From Methylobacterium sp. WL1 (GTDB lineage Bacteria; Pseudomonadota; Alphaproteobacteria; Rhizobiales; Beijerinckiaceae): a stretch of DNA of 64,000 bases. Every line of letters starts with the position of its first letter. The first letter of the stretch is position 1. Shown in pieces: positions 15,794 through 25,013 of this stretch. The notes under the pieces are model-generated. The model was not told where the DNA came from. It searched no databases and was given only the letters and a program-made list of their open reading frames with translations. The DNA is taken from the NCBI RefSeq assembly GCF_008000895.1, contig NZ_CP042823.1:372001-436000 (forward strand), written 5' to 3'. Both the position numbers and the translations under genes were made by a program.

Positions 15794-18700
15794 TGGCCCT
15801 GCCTCTGAAGGGCCGGAAGAGCGCGTCGTCGCAGCCGAAGTCCGCCACCCGCTATGACGACAACCTGTTCGGCGCCGACACCGTCGAGCTGGTGCTCGCC
15901 TTGTCCGAGGGCCCGATCCAGGGCCTGAAGGACGGCGCGTCGAGCTTCTACGTCGGCGACGTGCCGCTGCTCGATAAGGGCACCGGCACCCCGAACATCT
16001 CCAACTTCGAGCTGCGGATGCTGAAGGGGACCAACCCCGCCGACAGCATCCGGCCGAACCTCGGTGGCTTCGCCTCGTCGAAGAACGTCGGGCTGCCGCT
16101 GCGCACCGAGAACCAGAGCATCGTCGCGCAGGGCGACAAGACCCAGATCGACTACATCGACATCCGGTTCGTGGTGAACCGGCTGCTGGTCGTGAGCACG
16201 ACCGGGGGCGAGTTCGCCAACGGCATGACGCTCAAGCTGGAGATCAAGCCGCGCTCGTCCGCGGTGTGGCAGATCCCGTTCGACAACCAGCCGGCGCCGC
16301 CGCCCGACACCTCGGGCGCCTCGAACTACCGGCCCGGCACGGCCACGGCCGGGTCGCTGGTGAACGCCGCTCTGCACGAGACCTACCTCGCGCCCGACAC
16401 CGATCCGCCGCTCCAGGCCAATGAGCAGGGGGCGATGTGGTTCATCACCACCGACGCCCACTGGGCGCCGCGGATCTGGGACGGCGCAGCCTGGCAGGTC
16501 CCGAACGGCCTGACCAACTCGATCATCGACGGCTTCTGGGTGTGGAGCTGGGTCGACCACGTCGGCGATCCCCGGCGCGCCTGGTTCTCCCCGGCCGGCG
16601 CCGCGCCGCCGGCTGGCAGCATCACGTCGTTCGACTGGCTGCTCACGCCCGAGAGCGGCGAGATCGTCTACTCGTTCAACGACACCAGCTGGGTCGGCAC
16701 GCAGACCTTCCCGGACACGCCCGTGGCTGCCCCCGGCAACGTGGTCATCTCCGGCCTGACGCGCTCGAACTACCCGAAGGAGTACCGGATCCCGGTCGCG
16801 CGGATCAACGAGCCCTACGACGTGCGCGTCACCCGGCTCGATCCGCCCTCGACCAAGGACAATTTCAAGGATGTCACCTTCGAGAGCATCCAGGAGGTCG
16901 TGGCCCAGGTCTACAGCTTCCCGGACCTGGCGCTCGCCTGGCTGACGATCCGCGCCACCGACACCTTCACCTCCCTGCCGGAGTTCACCGGCATCTACCG
17001 GGGCGTCATCATCCCGGTGCCGTCGAACCACGTCTTCAACGAGGACACCCAGCTGTCCGAGTTCCCGGGGCTGTGGGACGGCACGTTCAAGATGGCCTAC
17101 ACCAACAACCCGGGGTGGCACGCCTACAACCTGATCAAGAACAGCCGCTACGGCAAGAACGCCTACTATCCCGAGGTCCCGGACCAGTGGGACTACTATG
17201 AGTTCGGTAAGCACTGCTCGCTGCACGGCTTCCGGTTCAACGAATACATCTCGGAAGCTCGGTCGCTGAACGAGCTGATCAACTACGTCGTGGGCATCGC
17301 CGGCGGTCGGTACGTCGACCGGGGCGACGGCTACTCGACCGTGATCTGGGATGCCGACGACCAGCAGGCGGTGGCGATCTTCGCGCCCGAGAACACGATC
17401 GAGGGGAGCTTCAACTACAGCTTCACCGACATCACCGAACGCAAGAACGACTTCAAGGTCTCGTTCAAGAACCCGCAGCTGGAGTACCGCGAGGATCGGG
17501 TCCGGGTCTGGGACCAGAACGCCATCGACGTGCAGGGCCGGAACCCCGAGGAGTTCGTGGCGGTCGGCTGCCGCGATGCCGCCGAGGCGGTGAAGCGCGG
17601 CCGGCTGCGGCTGGCCACCTCGCTGACCGAGAAAATCATCGTCAACTTCAAGACGAACCGGCTCGGCCGCTACCTCCAGCCGTTCCAGGTGATCCTGGTC
17701 GCCGACGACCAGTCCACCAACGTCATCTCCGGGCGCGTGCGCAATCCCGACGCGCTGCCGGCCGGCACCACGCGGCTACCCCTGCGCGACCAGATCTACC
17801 TCGAAGCCGGGGTCGACTACGCCGCCCAATTCACCCTGGCGGCGGACGGCGGCGGCCTGCGCGTCGTGACCTACCAGCTCACCGTGGCCCAGCCAGGCCT
17901 GCAGAGCGAGCTGGTGCTTGCCCAGCCGCTTGCCGACGAGCTGCCGGAATACGCCGTGTTCTCCATCGGTGCGCCGAAGGCGTTCCGCATCACCTCGATC
18001 AGCCAGGCCGACGAGCCGGACCAGCTCGACATCACCGCGATCGAGGTGAACCGGCTGAAGTGGGCCTTCGTGGACGGCGCCGTCGAGCTGCGGGACCTCA
18101 CCGGCCTCCAGACCGGCACCCCCTCGAACTACGTCTTCCCGGTCACCGAGGCCCGGGTGACGCCCGACCTCGCGCCGGACGGGACGTTCAGCCTGAACGT
18201 GACCTGGGAGGAGAGCGACACCAAGCTCATCAAGGGCTACCGGGTCCGGCAGTCGATCAACGGCCAGCCGGCCACCGTGCTGGCTGAGCCCGCCGAGCCG
18301 TCCACCCGGATCGTGTCGCCGCTGGCCGCCGTCTACTCGATCGCCATCACGGCGGTGAGCCTGGACGGCAGGACCGAGAGCGCCCCGGTGACGGTGCAGT
18401 ACACCGTGGCCGACACCACCACGGTGCGCTCGGTGGTCCCGCCCGCGGACCTGGTGCTGGTCGACGAGGCCGAAGCCCCGCTGTTCCGGGCGGTCAACCC
18501 GCGCTTCGCCTGGACGCCCTCGACCGACCCCATGCTGAAGGACCACCTGGTCGAGGTGCTGAGCCCGGCCGGCCTGCTGGTCCACAGCGAAGCCGTGCCC
18601 GGCCTGCCCCAGTTCTCCTACACGCTCGCCCAGAACCTGGCCGAGAACGGCGCGGCGCTGCGCGCCTTCACCGTGCGCGTGCGGGCCCGGGACACGACCG

Positions 18701-21063
18701 GCCAGCTGTCGGAGCCGGTCACTGTGTCGGTGACCCACCCGGCGCCGGCCCGGATCACCCCGGTGATCGACACGATCTCCGAGACGATCTTCATCTCCTA
18801 CGACGCACCGGCCGGCGATTTCGCGGGCGTGCTCATCTGGATGGAGACCGGCACCGGCTACGACCCGCTCGTGGTGCCCCCGGCCTACGACGGCCCGAAC
18901 ACGTCGGTCGCCCTGCCGGCGGTGCCGGAGACGACCTACTTCATCCGCATCGCGGGCTACGACGCCTACGGAAAGACCGGGCTGAACATCGGGCCGGAGA
19001 TCGCCGCCAAGGCCACCGTCACCCTGTTCGACGGCACGCCCCCGCCGCTGCCGACCAAGCCCGTGCTCACGACCGACGCCGAGATCGCAGCGGACGGCAC
19101 CCTCACGGCTGTCCTGCGCGCCACCTGGTCCAACACGACCGGCAACTTCGCCGGCCGCTACACGGTGGCGGTGGCGCAGGATGGCGGCAGCTTCCTGGAG
19201 TTCCCCTACAGCGTCGCGGACGGCGCCCAGCCGGCCTTCGAGCTGCACGGGCTCCGGCCGGCCGTCGCGCTCCAGGTGCGGGTCCGCGCCGTCGCCGCGT
19301 CCGGGCTCGGCCAGTCCGACTGGTCGTCGGTGGCCACCATCACCACGGCTGCGAGCAAGGCCAAGCCCGACAACCCGACCGGGGTCGCCGCGGTCGGCAC
19401 CTACCAGGGCGTCACGGTGAGCTGGACGGCCCCTGTGGCCAAGGACCTGGCCTGGATTGAGGTGTGGTCGATCGACCGCGTGTCGGCCGCCCAGGCCCCG
19501 CCCAGCGGCGCTGTGATGCGCAAGGTCGGGAAGGGATCCACCTTCGTCTACGACGGCACGGTGCCGGTGGGCGGCACCCGCACGTTCTGGCTGCGCTCGG
19601 TCTCCACCTCCGGCGTGATGGCGGACGGCTATACCGCGCCGGCTGGCGCCGTGAACGCGCAGATCGGCGGCGCCCAGCTGGCCGATGGCGCGGTCACCGG
19701 GGTGAAGATCGCCGAGGGCACCATCACGGGTGACCGGATCCAGGCCGGCACGATCGAGGGCGACCGGATCAAGGCCAACTCGATCACCACCGACCAGCTC
19801 GCCGCCGACGCCATCACGGCCGACAAGATCACGGTCGGCTCGGCCAAGCTGTCCTCGTGGGTGTCGGGCTCCGACACCACGAAGATCGAGGGCGGCAAGC
19901 TCTCGGCCAATTCGGTCACGGCCAACAGCCTGAAGATCGGTGCCCGGGGCGTGCAGCTCGTGGGCGTGTCCTTCTACGCCGAGCGCGGCGCGGCCGGCGC
20001 GCTCACCAACAAGTTCGGCTGGACCGCCGGCCAGATCCTGGTCACGGCCGACGACGGCTCGCCCAAGGCGTACGACATCCCGGCCGGGGCGGCGATCATC
20101 GACGCTGGCTACTGGTACGTGTGGTGGAGCAAGGCCCAGACTGGGAAGCTCCAGCTCGCCAAGGACAACTGGCCCGCCATCTCGAACGATGCCGAGAGCA
20201 TCCTGATCGCCACCGTGTCGGGGGTGACCGGGCTGTCGGTGCTCGTCGGTGGCACCATCATCGACGGCACCCGGATCCAGACCGGCTCGATCCAGGCGGC
20301 GCAGATCGCGGCGGGCGCCATCCAGGCTGAGAAGATCGCGGCCGGGGCCATCACCGCGGACAAGATCGGCGCCGGCACGATCACGGCCGACTTCATCTTC
20401 CTGGGGGGCAACAGCTTCCAGCTGAACGCCGCCAACCAGCTGATCCGCGTCTACGGCAAAACCAACGGCATCGAGCACGTCTCGATCGGTCAGGTCGGGG
20501 TGTTCGACGGCGACGACGCCTATGGCATCACCGTCCGTGACGGGCAGGGCCGGAACGTCCTGAAGGTCACCGATAAAGAAGCCACGATCGAGGGCGCGTT
20601 CATCCGCGACGCCACCATCACCAACGCCAAGATCGGTGACCTCCAGGTCGACACGATCAAGATCGCTGGCAAGGCGGTTTCCCAGACCGTGTCGGCCACC
20701 TCGGATGGGCCGATTGCACAGCTCGGTATCGAGGCGCGTTCTGAGACCAGTGCCTTTCAGATCCTCGCCTTTCGGCGAGGCGACGGCGGCCGGCCACATC
20801 CGGCGCTGGCTTCGAACGGCGAGCTGTACGTCGACTTCTCTGACAACGGCGGTCAAGCCTGGGGTAATATTGCAGGCATCGTCAACGTCTTCTCGTACCT
20901 CTATCAGCCGAACGTCAGTGGCAGTTCGCTGTTTATGATGCCTACAACTCTGGTGTTCAGCTGGGCTCCGGGGGTGAAGAAGCCGTTTCTCTTGCGAGTA
21001 CGCGATAGCAACGGCGAGAACGTAGGCGGTGTCTATCTCTCTGTTACGGAGCTAGCGAAGTGA
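15793..21063 (+). CDS. Central tail fibre / host specificity protein (lambda J-like)
   Basis: The 1756-residue protein has the N-terminal J-like region (DDNLFGADTVELVLALSEGPIQGL) that caps the tail tip. Fibronectin type III-like repeats follow at ~790-1230 (for example AASGLGQSDWSSVATITT). Two clusters of short repeats built on G-x-I-x-x-D/G-R/K-I occur at ~1296-1350 and ~1486-1536 (GTITGDRIQAGTIEGDRIKA), as seen in tail fibre shafts. The C-terminal ~200 residues are less regular and probably contain the receptor-binding tip. Codon use becomes slightly less GC-biased after ~20.7 kb, as expected for an exchangeable tip. It should determine host recognition. Confidence 0.9.
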   Translation: MALPLKGRKSASSQPKSATRYDDNLFGADTVELVLALSEGPIQGLKDGASSFYVGDVPLLDKGTGTPNISNFELRMLKGTNPADSIRPNLGGFASSKNVGLPLRTENQSIVAQGDKTQIDYIDIRFVVNRLLVVSTTGGEFANGMTLKLEIKPRSSAVWQIPFDNQPAPPPDTSGASNYRPGTATAGSLVNAALHETYLAPDTDPPLQANEQGAMWFITTDAHWAPRIWDGAAWQVPNGLTNSIIDGFWVWSWVDHVGDPRRAWFSPAGAAPPAGSITSFDWLLTPESGEIVYSFNDTSWVGTQTFPDTPVAAPGNVVISGLTRSNYPKEYRIPVARINEPYDVRVTRLDPPSTKDNFKDVTFESIQEVVAQVYSFPDLALAWLTIRATDTFTSLPEFTGIYRGVIIPVPSNHVFNEDTQLSEFPGLWDGTFKMAYTNNPGWHAYNLIKNSRYGKNAYYPEVPDQWDYYEFGKHCSLHGFRFNEYISEARSLNELINYVVGIAGGRYVDRGDGYSTVIWDADDQQAVAIFAPENTIEGSFNYSFTDITERKNDFKVSFKNPQLEYREDRVRVWDQNAIDVQGRNPEEFVAVGCRDAAEAVKRGRLRLATSLTEKIIVNFKTNRLGRYLQPFQVILVADDQSTNVISGRVRNPDALPAGTTRLPLRDQIYLEAGVDYAAQFTLAADGGGLRVVTYQLTVAQPGLQSELVLAQPLADELPEYAVFSIGAPKAFRITSISQADEPDQLDITAIEVNRLKWAFVDGAVELRDLTGLQTGTPSNYVFPVTEARVTPDLAPDGTFSLNVTWEESDTKLIKGYRVRQSINGQPATVLAEPAEPSTRIVSPLAAVYSIAITAVSLDGRTESAPVTVQYTVADTTTVRSVVPPADLVLVDEAEAPLFRAVNPRFAWTPSTDPMLKDHLVEVLSPAGLLVHSEAVPGLPQFSYTLAQNLAENGAALRAFTVRVRARDTTGQLSEPVTVSVTHPAPARITPVIDTISETIFISYDAPAGDFAGVLIWMETGTGYDPLVVPPAYDGPNTSVALPAVPETTYFIRIAGYDAYGKTGLNIGPEIAAKATVTLFDGTPPPLPTKPVLTTDAEIAADGTLTAVLRATWSNTTGNFAGRYTVAVAQDGGSFLEFPYSVADGAQPAFELHGLRPAVALQVRVRAVAASGLGQSDWSSVATITTAASKAKPDNPTGVAAVGTYQGVTVSWTAPVAKDLAWIEVWSIDRVSAAQAPPSGAVMRKVGKGSTFVYDGTVPVGGTRTFWLRSVSTSGVMADGYTAPAGAVNAQIGGAQLADGAVTGVKIAEGTITGDRIQAGTIEGDRIKANSITTDQLAADAITADKITVGSAKLSSWVSGSDTTKIEGGKLSANSVTANSLKIGARGVQLVGVSFYAERGAAGALTNKFGWTAGQILVTADDGSPKAYDIPAGAAIIDAGYWYVWWSKAQTGKLQLAKDNWPAISNDAESILIATVSGVTGLSVLVGGTIIDGTRIQTGSIQAAQIAAGAIQAEKIAAGAITADKIGAGTITADFIFLGGNSFQLNAANQLIRVYGKTNGIEHVSIGQVGVFDGDDAYGITVRDGQGRNVLKVTDKEATIEGAFIRDATITNAKIGDLQVDTIKIAGKAVSQTVSATSDGPIAQLGIEARSETSAFQILAFRRGDGGRPHPALASNGELYVDFSDNGGQAWGNIAGIVNVFSYLYQPNVSGSSLFMMPTTLVFSWAPGVKKPFLLRVRDSNGENVGGVYLSVTELAK

Positions 21064-21506
21064 GCGACCAGCGCGACTACAGTACCGTTGTCGAGGCTGC
21101 GACCTACGACGAGACCGGCCGCATCACGGGTGTGGTGAAGCAGGGGATCGGCTTCACCGAGGACGCGCTCGCGCGCGGTGAGCGGCTGTTGCTCGGTGAT
21201 GCCGGCTGGGATCCGGTGGGCTTCAAGACGACCCGCTACGTCGACCTGTCATCCGGGGATCCCATGATCCAGGATCGTCCGGTCCTGGCTCAGACCTTCG
21301 ACCGCCCCACGCTGCCGGTGCGCCAGGAGGCGACGCTGGAGAACGTGCCGGCCTGCCGGGTCACGTTCGTGGGCCCGGTGAGCGGCACGCACGATCACCC
21401 GGGCGGCGACCTGGAAGTCGGGTTCACCGTGTCCGGCGACTACCTCATCTCGTTCGAGGCGTTCCCGAACCTGCCCTGCACCCACCAGCTGACGGTGACG
21501 CCGTGA
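21060..21506 (+). CDS. Tail tip-associated protein, unknown function
   Basis: The 148-residue protein begins with a GTG that overlaps the J-like stop. The N-terminal ~90 residues (ATYDETGRITGVVKQGIGF, AGWDPVGFKTTRYVDL) resemble linker segments seen in tail-fibre-associated proteins. The C-terminal ~60 residues look like an immunoglobulin-like beta domain (CRVTFVGPVSGTHDHPGGDLEVGFTVSGDYLISFEAFP). It probably decorates or attaches to the tail tip; no family is recognised. Confidence 0.55.
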   Translation: MSDQRDYSTVVEAATYDETGRITGVVKQGIGFTEDALARGERLLLGDAGWDPVGFKTTRYVDLSSGDPMIQDRPVLAQTFDRPTLPVRQEATLENVPACRVTFVGPVSGTHDHPGGDLEVGFTVSGDYLISFEAFPNLPCTHQLTVTP

Positions 21507-21868
21507 TCTTCGGACCCGATCTCACCGCCATCCGCGAGGCGGCCAAGAACCAGGTGATGCGCTTCTTCGTGGCGCAGGCCGAGAGCGACGGCACGCCGGC
21601 CACGCTGCGCGCCCTGTACGTGATGAAGGCCGCCGAGGCCGAGAAGGTCCTGGCCGGTGGCAGCTCGCCGCTGATCGAGGGCGAGGCGGCGATGCGCGAC
21701 GTGGCGCCGGTCGTCCTGGCCCAGACCATATCGGATATGGCCAAGCAGTCGGCCGACCTCGAACTGGCTCGGATGCAGGCCAACGTCGACATCGAGAACG
21801 CCGGGTCCGAGGCTGACGTGGTGAAGATCTTGAATAAGTTCGGACTTCTTCTTGAGATTTCCCAGTAA
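21503..21868 (+). CDS. Conserved-type phage protein, unknown function
   Basis: The 121-residue protein starts with an overlapping GTG. It is mainly helical (LTAIREAAKNQVMRFFVAQAESDG, TLRALYVMKAAEAEKVLAGG, MAKQSADLELARMQANVDIENAG). The coding sequence contains an exact copy of the palindrome CATATCGGATATG at 21727-21739. It is the last gene before the lysis genes. Function is unknown; position suggests a late structural or assembly role. Confidence 0.55.
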   Translation: MIFGPDLTAIREAAKNQVMRFFVAQAESDGTPATLRALYVMKAAEAEKVLAGGSSPLIEGEAAMRDVAPVVLAQTISDMAKQSADLELARMQANVDIENAGSEADVVKILNKFGLLLEISQ

Positions 21869-21880
21869 AAGTTCATAAAA
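21852..21880 (+). promoter_or_regulatory. Candidate promoter before the lysis genes
   Basis: TTGAGA and ATAAAA are separated by 17 bases at the end of the preceding gene and start of the AT-rich intergenic stretch. It could drive the small regulator-like gene and the endolysin-holin cluster. Confidence 0.35.
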
Positions 21881-21910
21881 GTTATGACTGGCCATACCGT
21901 TTACTAGCAC

Positions 21911-21932
21911 GCATGCCTATATCCGGGCATGC
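21911..21932. repeat. Short inverted repeat over a possible start codon
   Basis: GCATGCC and GGCATGC are separated by eight bases. The right arm contains the ATG at 21929, so a hairpin in the message would hide that start and favour the ATG at 21950. Confidence 0.45.
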
Positions 21933-21949
21933 CCCGCGAGAAAGCAATC

Positions 21950-22111
21950 ATGGCCTACGGCACGCAGTCAGATCGACTGCGTGCGGCTGCCATGGCGAAG
22001 CTCTCTGGTAAGTCGACCAGCGAGTGGCTGCTGAAGCAGATCCGGGACCAATACGCCGCCGTCTTTGGCGATGCTGACCCGGAGAAGATCAATGCCGGCC
22101 TCAAGCGCTGA
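21950..22111 (+). CDS. Small ribbon-helix-helix-like protein
   Basis: The ATG at 21950 gives 53 residues (MAYGTQSDRLRAAAMAKLSGKSTSEWLLKQIRDQYAAVFGD...). An alternative ATG at 21929 lies in a hairpin. Two helices joined by GKSTSEW resemble small ribbon-helix-helix or antitoxin-like proteins, but the strand is not obvious. It overlaps the endolysin start by about 20 bases and could regulate the lysis genes by translational coupling or DNA binding. This is a tentative reading. Confidence 0.4.
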   Translation: MAYGTQSDRLRAAAMAKLSGKSTSEWLLKQIRDQYAAVFGDADPEKINAGLKR

Positions 22112-22856
22112 GCGTCTGGAGAAGTGCCTGCCGTACATCTTCGCGGGTGAGGGCGGCTACACCAAGAACTCCAAAGATCCCGGCAACTGGACCGGCGGCA
22201 AGGTCGGCAAGGGTGTCCTGAAGGGCACCAAGTACGGCATCGCGGCCTCGTCGTTCCCGACGCTCGACATCGCCAACCTGACGATGGCGCAGGCGGCCGA
22301 CATCTACCGTGCGAAATACTGGACCACCGCCGGCTGCGATACGCTCCCGGATGGCGTCGACCTGCCGATCTTCGATAGCTCGGTGAACTCCGGCCCGAGC
22401 CGGGGCAAGAAGTTCGCGACCGCCACGGCGGCCATCGCCGACGCGGTGGCGCGCATCAAGGCGATCTCGGTCCAGCGCCGGTCCTTCTACCAGGGCCTCT
22501 CCACCTTCAAGACCTTCGGCAAGGGCTGGCTCTCCCGGGTCAGCACCATCGAGGCCGCCGCGGTGAAGATGGCGCTCGCTGCCGTGGGCATGAGCCCGGT
22601 GGCGGTGAACACCGCCCTCAAGGGCGAGGCCGCCGTCTCCCAGAAGAAGGTCACCACCGGCACCACCGTCGCCACCACCACGGCAGCCGGTGGCGGCGGT
22701 GGTGTGGTCACGGCCGCCACCCAGCCCGGCATCGACTGGCTGGCCATCGGGGTGTCGGCCGCAGCAGTCGGCCTCGCTCTCTTCGTCGCCCTCCACTTCA
22801 TCCGTGCCCACCAGGAGCGCGCCAGCGCCTTCCTCGCCGAAGCAGCAAAGGTCTGA
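22092..22856 (+). CDS. Endolysin, GH108 family, with C-terminal membrane anchor
   Basis: The ATG at 22092 follows GGAGAAG by five bases and gives 254 residues. The N-terminal ~170 residues match the GH108 muramidase type: EGGYTKNSKDPGNWTGGKVG with the expected catalytic Glu in the EGGY motif, and DLPIFDSSVNSGPSRG in the C-terminal peptidoglycan-binding part. A Thr/Gly-rich linker (~185-210) precedes a single hydrophobic helix (~215-240, WLAIGVSAAAVGLALFVALHF) and a short charged tail. A C-terminal anchor on a GH108 endolysin is notable because it would tether the enzyme to the membrane. It should cut the glycan backbone at lysis. Confidence 0.85.
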   Translation: MPASSAERLEKCLPYIFAGEGGYTKNSKDPGNWTGGKVGKGVLKGTKYGIAASSFPTLDIANLTMAQAADIYRAKYWTTAGCDTLPDGVDLPIFDSSVNSGPSRGKKFATATAAIADAVARIKAISVQRRSFYQGLSTFKTFGKGWLSRVSTIEAAAVKMALAAVGMSPVAVNTALKGEAAVSQKKVTTGTTVATTTAAGGGGGVVTAATQPGIDWLAIGVSAAAVGLALFVALHFIRAHQERASAFLAEAAKV

Positions 22857-22859
22857 GCC

Positions 22860-23477
22860 ATGAACTTCGATGGGCTGAAGAACGTGGAGTGGGGCCCGGT
22901 TGCTGGCCAGCTCATGCGGATCGGCGCGCCGATCCTCGGCACAGTGATCGGTGGCGTCCCGGGCGCCATCGCCGGCGACCTGATCGGCTCGCTGGCTGGC
23001 GCCATCGGTGCGCCGGACACGACGCCCGAGGCCATCTCGTCGACCCTCCAGACCCCGGCCGGCATGGCAGCCGCGGTCCAGTTCGAGGCGGACAACAAGG
23101 AGAAGCTGGAGAGCCTGGTCGAGCAGACCAAGCAGGTCCAGATCGAGCAGGAGAACCTGTCGCTGCGTGCCGAGATCACCGCGGGTGATCGGTTCCAGCG
23201 CTGGGCGCGGCCATTCAACATGTACTGCGTCGGCGCGGTCACGCTCAGCTACGGCTTCGTGTGCGTGGCCGCTGCGATCAACACGATCGTCACCAAAGAC
23301 CCGACCGCGCTCTCGCAGGTCACGGGCCTCGGTGCCTCGCTCACGACCGTGCTGATCCCGGCCGGTGCCGTGGCCGGCGTGACGGCCTGGCAGCAGACCA
23401 AGGAGAAGCTGGCCGGCGTCATCCAGCACCCGGCGCCGGCAGCCCTCGTGCCCGGGAAGCCGGTCAAGAAGGGCTAG
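22860..23477 (+). CDS. Holin-like membrane protein
   Basis: The 205-residue protein has a glycine/alanine-rich N-terminal hydrophobic segment (~20-50, APILGTVIGGVPGAIAGDLIG), a charged coiled region (~75-110), and two further membrane helices (~122-145, VGAVTLSYGFVCVAAAINTI; ~155-178, LTTVLIPAGAVAGVTAW). It lies three bases after the endolysin, the usual place for a holin. The topology resembles three-transmembrane phage holins. Confidence 0.7.
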   Translation: MNFDGLKNVEWGPVAGQLMRIGAPILGTVIGGVPGAIAGDLIGSLAGAIGAPDTTPEAISSTLQTPAGMAAAVQFEADNKEKLESLVEQTKQVQIEQENLSLRAEITAGDRFQRWARPFNMYCVGAVTLSYGFVCVAAAINTIVTKDPTALSQVTGLGASLTTVLIPAGAVAGVTAWQQTKEKLAGVIQHPAPAALVPGKPVKKG

Positions 23478-23481
23478 TCCA

Positions 23482-23898
23482 GTGGCGAGCAAGTCGCGCT
23501 ACCAGCGCGGCAGCATGCCCGATGTCCCTCACCACGAGCGTGAGCCGGATGTCGAGTTGCTGTCGGGCGGCCACTTCGGACCGCGGGTGGCTCAGCCCCA
23601 GCGGATCGAGTTCGATCAGGTCCATCCCCTGCTGCAGGAGATCCTTCTTAGGATCGACGATGAGGAGGCTCACAACCTCAAGCAGGGGATCAACATTCTG
23701 GTTCGCTTCGAGCCAACAGATTTCGCTCGGCTCAAGACTGTCCTGAAGCTGATCAACATCCTTTTTGGCATCGGGAGGGTTATCAAATGGTCAGTGGCAT
23801 CTTTCTTGGCCGGTCTGGCGGCGGTCGTACTGGCGGGAGAACAGCTCCAGAAAGTTTGGGGCTGGGTTTTGAACGCTCTGAAGATGGTGAAGCCGTGA
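23482..23898 (+). CDS. Membrane protein of the lysis module
   Basis: The 138-residue protein starts with GTG just after the holin-like gene. A hydrophilic, acidic N-terminal two-thirds is followed by a helix ~88-98 and one clear membrane helix (~103-120, SVASFLAGLAAVVLAGEQL). It may be a second holin, antiholin or spanin-associated protein. No lipoprotein box is visible. The role is inferred from position. Confidence 0.5.
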   Translation: MASKSRYQRGSMPDVPHHEREPDVELLSGGHFGPRVAQPQRIEFDQVHPLLQEILLRIDDEEAHNLKQGINILVRFEPTDFARLKTVLKLINILFGIGRVIKWSVASFLAGLAAVVLAGEQLQKVWGWVLNALKMVKP

Positions 23899-24434
23899 GG
23901 CATACGGTGAATAGGGTCGCGTTCTGGACGTTCATCGCGCTCGTCGGCGGCTGCGGCGGCTGGATGGGCACGAAGATCTCGAAGAAGAGCTATCCGCTCT
24001 CGATGATCGAGCGCGTCAATCTCACGCCCGAGGTCAAGCCGGGTGATCCGATCCTGCTTGCGCAGCATGTCGACCGCCGGGACCAGTGCGATGTGGTGGT
24101 GAAGCGCACCATCCGCACCTCGTCCGGGCAACGGATGCCGGTCAAGCAGACGTTCGAGGAGGACTTCGGTCCGCTCGGCGGTGACAAGTATGTCTTGCCG
24201 ATCCCGACCGATCCGGCTTCCGCCCTCGGCGACGCAACCATGTACTCGAAGGCCTACAGCTGGTGCTCGTGGCTCGATTACGTCGTGCCGTCCGAGGCCG
24301 AAAGCTGGACGCTCAGCTTCAGGTTCGCCGAGAACACGGTCACCGAGCCGACCCCGGCGAGCTTCACCGGCATCGGGGTCAAGGCGTCGGCCAGAAAGTC
24401 TGGTCACCAGGGGCCGGCAGCCGAAGCTCCTTAG
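23895..24434 (+). CDS. Bitopic membrane protein, periplasmic C-terminal domain
   Basis: The GTG at 23895 overlaps the previous stop (GTGA) and gives 179 residues; earlier in-frame starts lie inside the upstream gene. An N-terminal membrane helix (~8-28, FWTFIALVGGCGGWMGTKI) is followed by a beta-rich soluble region (~35-160) with paired cysteines. It could be a spanin-like or superinfection-related protein in the lysis cluster, but no coiled coil is evident, so a spanin role is doubtful. Confidence 0.45.
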   Translation: MRHTVNRVAFWTFIALVGGCGGWMGTKISKKSYPLSMIERVNLTPEVKPGDPILLAQHVDRRDQCDVVVKRTIRTSSGQRMPVKQTFEEDFGPLGGDKYVLPIPTDPASALGDATMYSKAYSWCSWLDYVVPSEAESWTLSFRFAENTVTEPTPASFTGIGVKASARKSGHQGPAAEAP

Positions 24435-24459
24435 ATCTTAATCACTGGCAGTAAGATCT
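24433..24459. repeat. Inverted repeat between lysis and fibre genes
   Basis: AGATCTTA and TAAGATCT are separated by 11 bases and begin at the stop codon of the preceding gene. There is no T-run, so it may be a weak terminator or processing site at the border of the fibre genes. Confidence 0.4.
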
Positions 24460-24496
24460 GCTCAAGCCCATATACTTACCGAGCTTCGAGAAGATC

Positions 24497-24829
24497 ATGG
24501 CTACTAGTGCTGTCGACTACCTGATCCTCAACGTCGTGCATCGGACAAACGAGGACTGGAGCCTCGTGCTGCCGCTCGACATGAATGATCTGACCGATGC
24601 CACCGCGATCTGCACGCTGGTAAGCACCAACGGCGCCCGGATCGAGCTGCCGGTGACGGTGGACGCCGCGCAGCGGCAGCTGGTGACGGCGGCCGAGAGC
24701 GAGGTGTTCGAGGTCATGCAGCCCGGGAATTACTCCGGCGATGTGCTGGTGACGCTGTCCGGTGGGCGGGACCTGGTCACGCACATCATCAACCTGGAGC
24801 TGAAGCGGGGGATCTCCCAGCGTGGTTGA
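24497..24829 (+). CDS. Putative tail fibre accessory protein
   Basis: The 110-residue protein starts at an ATG preceded by GAGAAG. It is all-beta in appearance (YLILNVVHRTNEDWSLVLPL, GARIELPVTVDAAQRQLVTA, GNYSGDVLVTLSGG), like the N-terminal attachment domains that precede phage collagen-like and fibre proteins. It overlaps the next (disrupted) collagen-like gene by 8 bases, so the two were probably co-translated. Confidence 0.5.
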   Translation: MATSAVDYLILNVVHRTNEDWSLVLPLDMNDLTDATAICTLVSTNGARIELPVTVDAAQRQLVTAAESEVFEVMQPGNYSGDVLVTLSGGRDLVTHIINLELKRGISQRG

Positions 24830-25013
24830 GATCGTCTCCACCAGCATCCAGCGCCGCGTCACGGTCAAGCGCGTCACGCGGTCGACCGCCGGTCAGGCGC
24901 CGCCGCCGGTGGCGCCGATCGAATACGTCGTCGCGAAGGTCGGGGTGCCCGGCCGGGACGGCCACGACGGACTGCCGGGTGGCCTGCCCCCATTCGGTGG
25001 CCCAGGTTCGAAG

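Noticed and set aside
19680..20400. Repeated DNA in the J-like gene as a possible repeat array
   Set aside because: The repeats are protein-level fibre repeats with varied codons; spacers are not unique and there is no CRISPR architecture. No CRISPR array was found in the window.
17776..20856. Long minus-strand open frame opposite the J-like gene
   Set aside because: It mirrors the GC-rich codons of the tail fibre gene, has no recognisable domains, and lacks a credible start or operon context.
23895..24434. i-spanin
   Set aside because: It has one N-terminal membrane helix, but the periplasmic part looks beta-rich rather than coiled coil, and no nested lipoprotein gene with a lipobox was seen.
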